64,000 nt of DNA from Sepioteuthis lessoniana. Taxonomy: Eukaryota > Mollusca > Cephalopoda > Myopsida > Loliginidae. Location of the stretch: the NCBI GenBank assembly GCA_963585895.1, contig CAUZXS010004362.1, positions 28,501 through 92,500 of the forward strand, read 5' to 3'. Below, piece by piece: positions 60,137-64,000 of this stretch. How positions within the stretch are numbered: position 1 is the first letter of the stretch; every line of letters begins with the position of its first letter. The notes under the pieces are model-generated. The model had not been told where the DNA came from, ran no database searches, and was given only the letters and a program-made list of their open reading frames with translations. The translations under genes and the position numbers were made by a program.

Positions 60137-62397
60137 ATGATAAAGAGGTACGGGGCTAGTGTGTCTCCTTGTAGTACTCCTGCAACAATGTCGAAGTATT
60201 CCGTGTCTCGATCTGGTGAACGTACTTTCACTTTGGTGTTTCTGTAGAGAATCATTATCGCTGCAACTGTTTCTTTTGGTAGGCCGTATGCTAGTAGGAT
60301 TTGCTCCATCTTCCCTCTGTGTATGGAATCGAAGGCCTTGGTAAAGTCGACAAATAGTAATGTCGCCTGTAAGTTTTATGCCCGAACGCCTTCCAGGATT
60401 CTACGGATGGTCAGTATTTGTGAGGTTGTGGATCTATTTCTCCGGAAGCCATTTTGGTTTTTCCTAAGGATGTTGTCTATTTTGGGTTCTATGCGGTTTC
60501 GTAGTAGGGCATTGTAGATTTTGGCTGCTATGGATGTAAGTGTTATCCCTCGGTAGTTCTTGGCTAGTCCGAGGTCGCCTTTTTTAGGGAATGGAAGGAT
60601 GCATCCCTTCGTCCATCTCTCTATCCTATTTTGACTATAGACTGCGTTGCATTGCCGGAGCAGTATATCGTCAAATTGTCTAGTCTTCCACACTTCTGGG
60701 GGGATCTCGTCTAGCCCTGCCGCTTTCCTATTTTTAATTCTTCTGAGAACCAAGTCGAGTTCTTCTTTGGTGAAAAGACCTAGTTTTACGTCTAATTGCT
60801 TGCTAATAATTCTGGTGATGGGTTCATCCGTTATTTCCGGTGGGTTTCCTAGTAGATTTTTGAAATGCTGTTCCCACAGTTTTACTCTTTCTTGTTGGCT
60901 TGCAGCTTTCAATTTTGCTTTGGCTGTGCTCTTCCTTCCACTTACTTCGTTTATTGTTTGCCAGGCTATCCTGGATTGTCTGTCTTCCACCGAGTCTCTA
61001 ATCTTATCTATCTGATTTTGTATGTACTCTGCCTGTTCTTTTAGGTATATTCCTGTTAATTGATGTTGTGCCTTTTCTAGTTCTCGTGCATTTGTGTTTG
61101 TTGGGTTCTTTTGATAGCTTTTGGAGGCAGTCTTCACAAGTGTACGTTTTTCTCTGACAGCTAGCGTTTCCCAAGGGGCTCTATATTTAGTTCTAGGTTT
61201 TGTTGGAATACACTTTGCTGCCGCCTCAAGGTGTGCTTCTACAAAATTTTCATATTCGTCATTTGGGGTACCTATTTCTGCCTTATCTTGTAGTGCTTCG
61301 AATCTGTTTCTTAATTCCAATGCATATTTATCTCTAATATCTCTGTTGTTGAGTAGGGCCCAGTCATAGTGCTTGGTTGTCGCTTTACGTGTGGCGTTTT
61401 TTCGTAGGCTTAGTCGTACTTTGGCCGTAACTATTCGATGATCGGAGGACACACCCTCGAAAGAGGAGTATGCCTCGCAATTCATCGCACTGTTTTTCCA
61501 TTTCCTGTTTATAAGGACGTAGTCTATCTGTGCTTTACTCTTATTCGCGTATGTGTAGGTCCATAATTTCCCCTCCCTTTTTTGAAAGTTTGTATTGAGG
61601 CATGTTAATCTATTTTCTATCATGTAATCTATTAGATGCTGTCCATTCCTGTTTGACGCGTAGTGTAGGCTGTATTTGTTGTGTCTGTTTTTCCCGATTT
61701 GTGCATTCATATCTCCGCCAATGACTAGCAGGTTGTGTTTCGGAATGCTACGTACTAGGGAGGATAGATCTTCGTAGAAGGTGACTATTTCGTTTTCTTC
61801 GCTAACATTAGTAGGGCTGTAGCAGGAGATAATTGTTGCTTTGGGGTTGCCATTAAACGTTGCGGCCATCATCCTTGGTTGTATTCTCTCAATGCTGTTC
61901 AGTGTTTTTAACGCTCTTGGTCCTAGAAGTATTCCCACCCCTCCTACCGATGCGTTGACAGAGTTTTTCCATGCCGATACAGTCACCAGCATCCATCCAT
62001 TACCAGTTTCGTGATACTTGATATCTTCGGTGTGCGTGTATCGGTGCTCTTGTATGCAAATTATGTCTATCTTATGTTCTACGGCTGATGCAGTTAGCTC
62101 TGATAGTTGACCTATTCTATTTAGGGTTCTCACGTTAAATGTCGCTATCTGTATTGTTTGTTTGCATTTTAGTAGTTTTTGTTTGAGTTTGAGCTCTGTA
62201 GCTGATTTTTCGAACACTGAGGCCAGGGCTCCAACCTCAGCAGGACGCGCCCCTTTTTTACCCGCGCGAAGAGCGATGCGGTTTATGGATCTGGTTTGAG
62301 TACGAGTCATGGTTATCTTTCGATGGCTGTTTTTGTTCTCATCTATAGAAGCCACTCTTATAGATGAGCAGCAGTAGTTCCCCGATCGAACTGACAA
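60137..62397 (-). pseudogene. RTE LINE ORF: endonuclease + partial reverse transcriptase, one nonsense codon
   Basis: The frame is open from 62397 (first ATG at 62308-62310) to a TAA at 60376-60378, and the same frame continues to 60137. Endonuclease motifs: IQIATFNVRTLN, IICIQEHRY, LLVIGGDMNAQIG, QIDYVLINR, and SSDHRIV. RT motifs: RKAAGLDEIPPEVWK, FPKKGDLGLAKNYRGITLTS, NQNGFRRNRSTTSQ, then, after the stop, LLFVDFTKAFDSIHRGK and VAGVLQGDTLAPYLFI. The stop replaces what is AAA (Lys) in the copy at 8670, so a single A-to-T change separates it from an open frame up to the break. The YADD box is not in this half. The EEP domain is of the type often annotated in animals as craniofacial development protein 2-like. 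Confidence 0.88.
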
Positions 62398-62461
62398 TCC
62401 TGAGCGTTAAGCTGCAAGACTCACACGTACATCATGCTGCTTCCCATGTGTACGCGGTAGT
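60137..62461 (-). mobile_element. RTE-type LINE, 5' half (5' UTR, endonuclease, RT N-terminal part), truncated at its 3' side
   Basis: On the minus strand the element begins around 62461, runs through a 5' UTR, an ORF from about 62310, and stops matching the RTE consensus abruptly at 60137, inside the RT, just after SLAPYLFI-type sequence. LINEs normally lose the 5' end, so loss of the 3' end needs a rearrangement. The missing 3' half is present on the plus strand from 63206, about 14 bp further along the element. It is the only copy in the window that keeps the 5' UTR and endonuclease. Confidence 0.88.
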
Positions 62462-62585
62462 AAAAAAAAAAAAATTAAAAAATTTCTATATATCTATTTT
62501 TTTTTTTTTAATATTTTAAGTTTTAACTTAGTTAAAGTCCAGGACTGCTGGATGTTAAAATTCAAGGAAATTTTGGGGTATATTT

Positions 62586-62608
62586 CATGGTCATCTAGTG
62601 GGGTGGAC

Positions 62609-62643
<35 letters not shown>

Positions 62644-62699
62644 GAGAGAGAGAAAGAAAGAGAGAGGAGGAGTCAACTCTTTTATGGCTTTCGTCTTTA
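62586..62699 (+). repeat. GA-rich direct repeat, copy 1
   Basis: CATGGTCATCTAGTGG, then (GA)n, (CAGA)n, (GA)n, GAAAGAAAG and GTCAACTCTTTTATGGCTTT, CGTCTTTA. Matches 63095-63203 almost base for base; differences are microsatellite length, a GGGT insertion and one A/T change. Confidence 0.88.
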
Positions 62700-63094
62700 G
62701 CACGTGTTAGACTACATTTGAGGTGTTTTGGATTTTTCTTTTTTTTTTTTTTTTTTTCTTCCTTTCTTTTCATTTGGAGGGGGGAATTTTGGGGTTTTCT
62801 TTAGCAAATTTAGAAGTTCGTCTTCCAAAAGTAAAGTTTTTCCTGAAAATTAAGTCGCATAAGTCTTCATTCTTCATTTAAACAACACAGAATACAGCTG
62901 AGATTTAAGGCATTACTATTTTAAATCAAATGTGCATTTTTAAATGAATAGTTTAGTAGAACAAATTTACTGACCTCTGTAAAAACTTCTGGAAACGGAA
63001 TCATTTCCAAACGTATGCATACTATTTCACCAAATGAAGGATTGAATTATTACTAATTTTAATAGTATTTATATTAAAGGTTCCACTCCTATAT

Positions 63095-63112
63095 CATGGT
63101 CATCTAGTGGAC

Positions 63113-63147
<35 letters not shown>

Positions 63148-63203
63148 GAGAGAGAGAAAGAAAGAGAGAGGAGGTGTCAACTCTTTTATGGCTTTCGTCT
63201 TTA
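63095..63203 (+). repeat. GA-rich direct repeat, copy 2, abutting the LINE 3' half
   Basis: Ends at CGTCTTTA; the RTE sequence starts two bases later. Copy 1 continues instead into AGCACGTGTTAG, so the shared segment ends exactly at the LINE junction. Confidence 0.88.
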
Positions 63204-63205
63204 TG

Positions 63206-64000
63206 TGCTTAGGACTTCGATCGACAAAATCAGAGAAAATGGCTTCGAGCTGACTAAGAGAAGAAGCAAAAGGTACCCCGCAAAAACAATCACGGACGCA
63301 GACTACGCTGATGACTTGGCGATACTAGCGAATACGCCTAATCAAGCAGAGACACTACTGCATAGTCTGGAACGAGCCGCAGCTGGCATTGGCCTCCATG
63401 TCAATGCAAACAAAACTGAATATATGTGTTACAACCAAACGGGCAACATTGCCACACTAGACGGAGCCTCTCTGAAACTAGTCGACAAATTCACCTACCT
63501 AGGAAGTAGCGTCTCATCAACCGAAAAAGACATCGACACATGACTGACGAAAGCATGGACAGCTATCGATAGGCTCTCGATCATATGGAAGTCGGACCTA
63601 ACTGATAAAATGAAACGCAGTTTCTTCCAGGCAGCGGTTGTGTCGATACTGCTATATGGATGCACCACATGGACGCTTACGAAGCGGCTGGAGAGGAGGC
63701 TGGACGGAAATTACACAAGAATGTTGAGAGCAGTATTAAACAAGTCCTGGCGACAACACCCCACGAGACTCCAACTATACGGACACTTGCCCCCATCACG
63801 AAAACCTATACGAGTTCGATGAACCAGACACGCAGGACACTGCTGGAGAAGCAAGGACAAGCTCATAAGCGATATACTCCTGTGGACCCCCACATATGGA
63901 TGTGCAAGAGTGGGACGACCAGCACGAACATACATACAGCAACTATGTGAGGACACAGGATGTAAACCTGAAGACCTGCGGGAGGCGATGAATGATAGGG
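63206..64000 (+). mobile_element. RTE-type LINE, 3' half (RT C-terminal part), runs off the window
   Basis: Begins at TGCTTAGGACTTCGATCGAC, the RTE position just past where the minus-strand half at 60137 stops. Carries the catalytic YADD at 63304-63315, GIGLHVNANKTEYM, FTYLGSSVSS, VSILLYGCTTWTLTKR, LNKSWRQHPTR and HCWRSKDKLISDILLWTP, continuing past the window end. It is more similar in detail to the minus-strand half than to the older copy at 7914-9752 (fewer indels, no frameshifts), consistent with one original element. Confidence 0.88.
63206..64000 (+). pseudogene. RTE LINE reverse transcriptase C-terminal part with two TGA codons
   Basis: A single frame is open across the whole segment apart from TGA at 63541-63543 and at 63820-63822. 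At the second site the preceding codon is CGA and the family reads Arg-Arg, so TGA very likely arose from CGA by CpG decay. The first also sits where Arg is plausible (THR-LTKAW type context). No indels are seen. The copy therefore looks young but inactive. Confidence 0.8.

Larger units (their letters stand above)
62462..63205. other. Spacer between the two LINE halves
   Basis: Holds A/T homopolymers at 62462-62512, a T-run around 62738-62758, and a ~110 bp GA-rich segment present twice (62586-62699 and 63095-63203). Nothing coding. In one reading it is the original flank of the LINE carried along by an inversion. Confidence 0.6.

Noticed and set aside
60159..61369. Several plus-strand ORFs of 61-122 codons opposite the LINE
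   Set aside because: Antisense shadows of the endonuclease/RT frame.
62494..62804. Ser/Leu-rich minus-strand and Arg/Glu-rich plus-strand ORFs
   Set aside because: Products of the GA/CAGA-rich duplicated segment and homopolymer runs.

Overview
The window is eukaryotic and animal: a spliced gene with GT-AG introns whose exons read as the C-terminal third of gamma-tubulin complex component 4 (TUBGCP4), in AT-rich DNA full of non-LTR retrotransposons (LINEs), tRNA-like SINEs, MITEs and microsatellites. The LINE and SINE types suggest a lophotrochozoan, perhaps a mollusc such as a cephalopod. This is inference from repeat style, not from a database match.

Layout. 1-3921 holds a decayed I-type LINE (zinc-knuckle ORF1, endonuclease, reverse transcriptase plus RNase H), followed by an RTE LINE remnant and an inverted repeat element with an internal tandem array. 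TUBGCP4 then runs on the + strand as seven exons (5466-5561, 10877-10988, 14617-14794, 38842-38976, 41618-41734, 42612-42751, 42856-42862), about 260 codons ending at a stop at 42860-42862. The first ~400 codons lie upstream of the window. Its introns hold a 5'-truncated RTE LINE, at least five SINE-like or dispersed repeat families, a foldback MITE and a small secreted-protein ORF on the opposite strand (16918-17316).

The dominant object is a 21.2 kb minisatellite at about 17354-38510: roughly 880 head-to-tail copies of a 24-bp unit filling 88 % of one 24 kb TUBGCP4 intron. It has few unit variants, combined in a barcode-like order, and is organised in higher-order blocks. Nearly every rearrangement in it keeps the 24-bp phase; I find 13 single-base deletions in the whole array.

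42863-59235 has no recognisable gene. It is strongly A-rich on the + strand and carries a hAT-like MITE with a perfect 8-bp target duplication, a second copy of the foldback MITE, and microsatellites. At 59236-59570 (- strand) lies the last coding exon of an unidentified gene convergent with TUBGCP4. Inside or upstream of that gene, 60137-64000 holds an RTE LINE broken into two head-to-head halves: the 5' half inverted at 60137-62461 and the 3' half on the + strand from 63206. Only about 14 bp are missing at the break, and a duplicated ~110 bp GA-rich segment sits at the junction.

Nothing here works as an operon. The coherent picture is one conserved centrosomal gene with very large, repeat-laden introns, facing a second gene across a long AT-rich interval.
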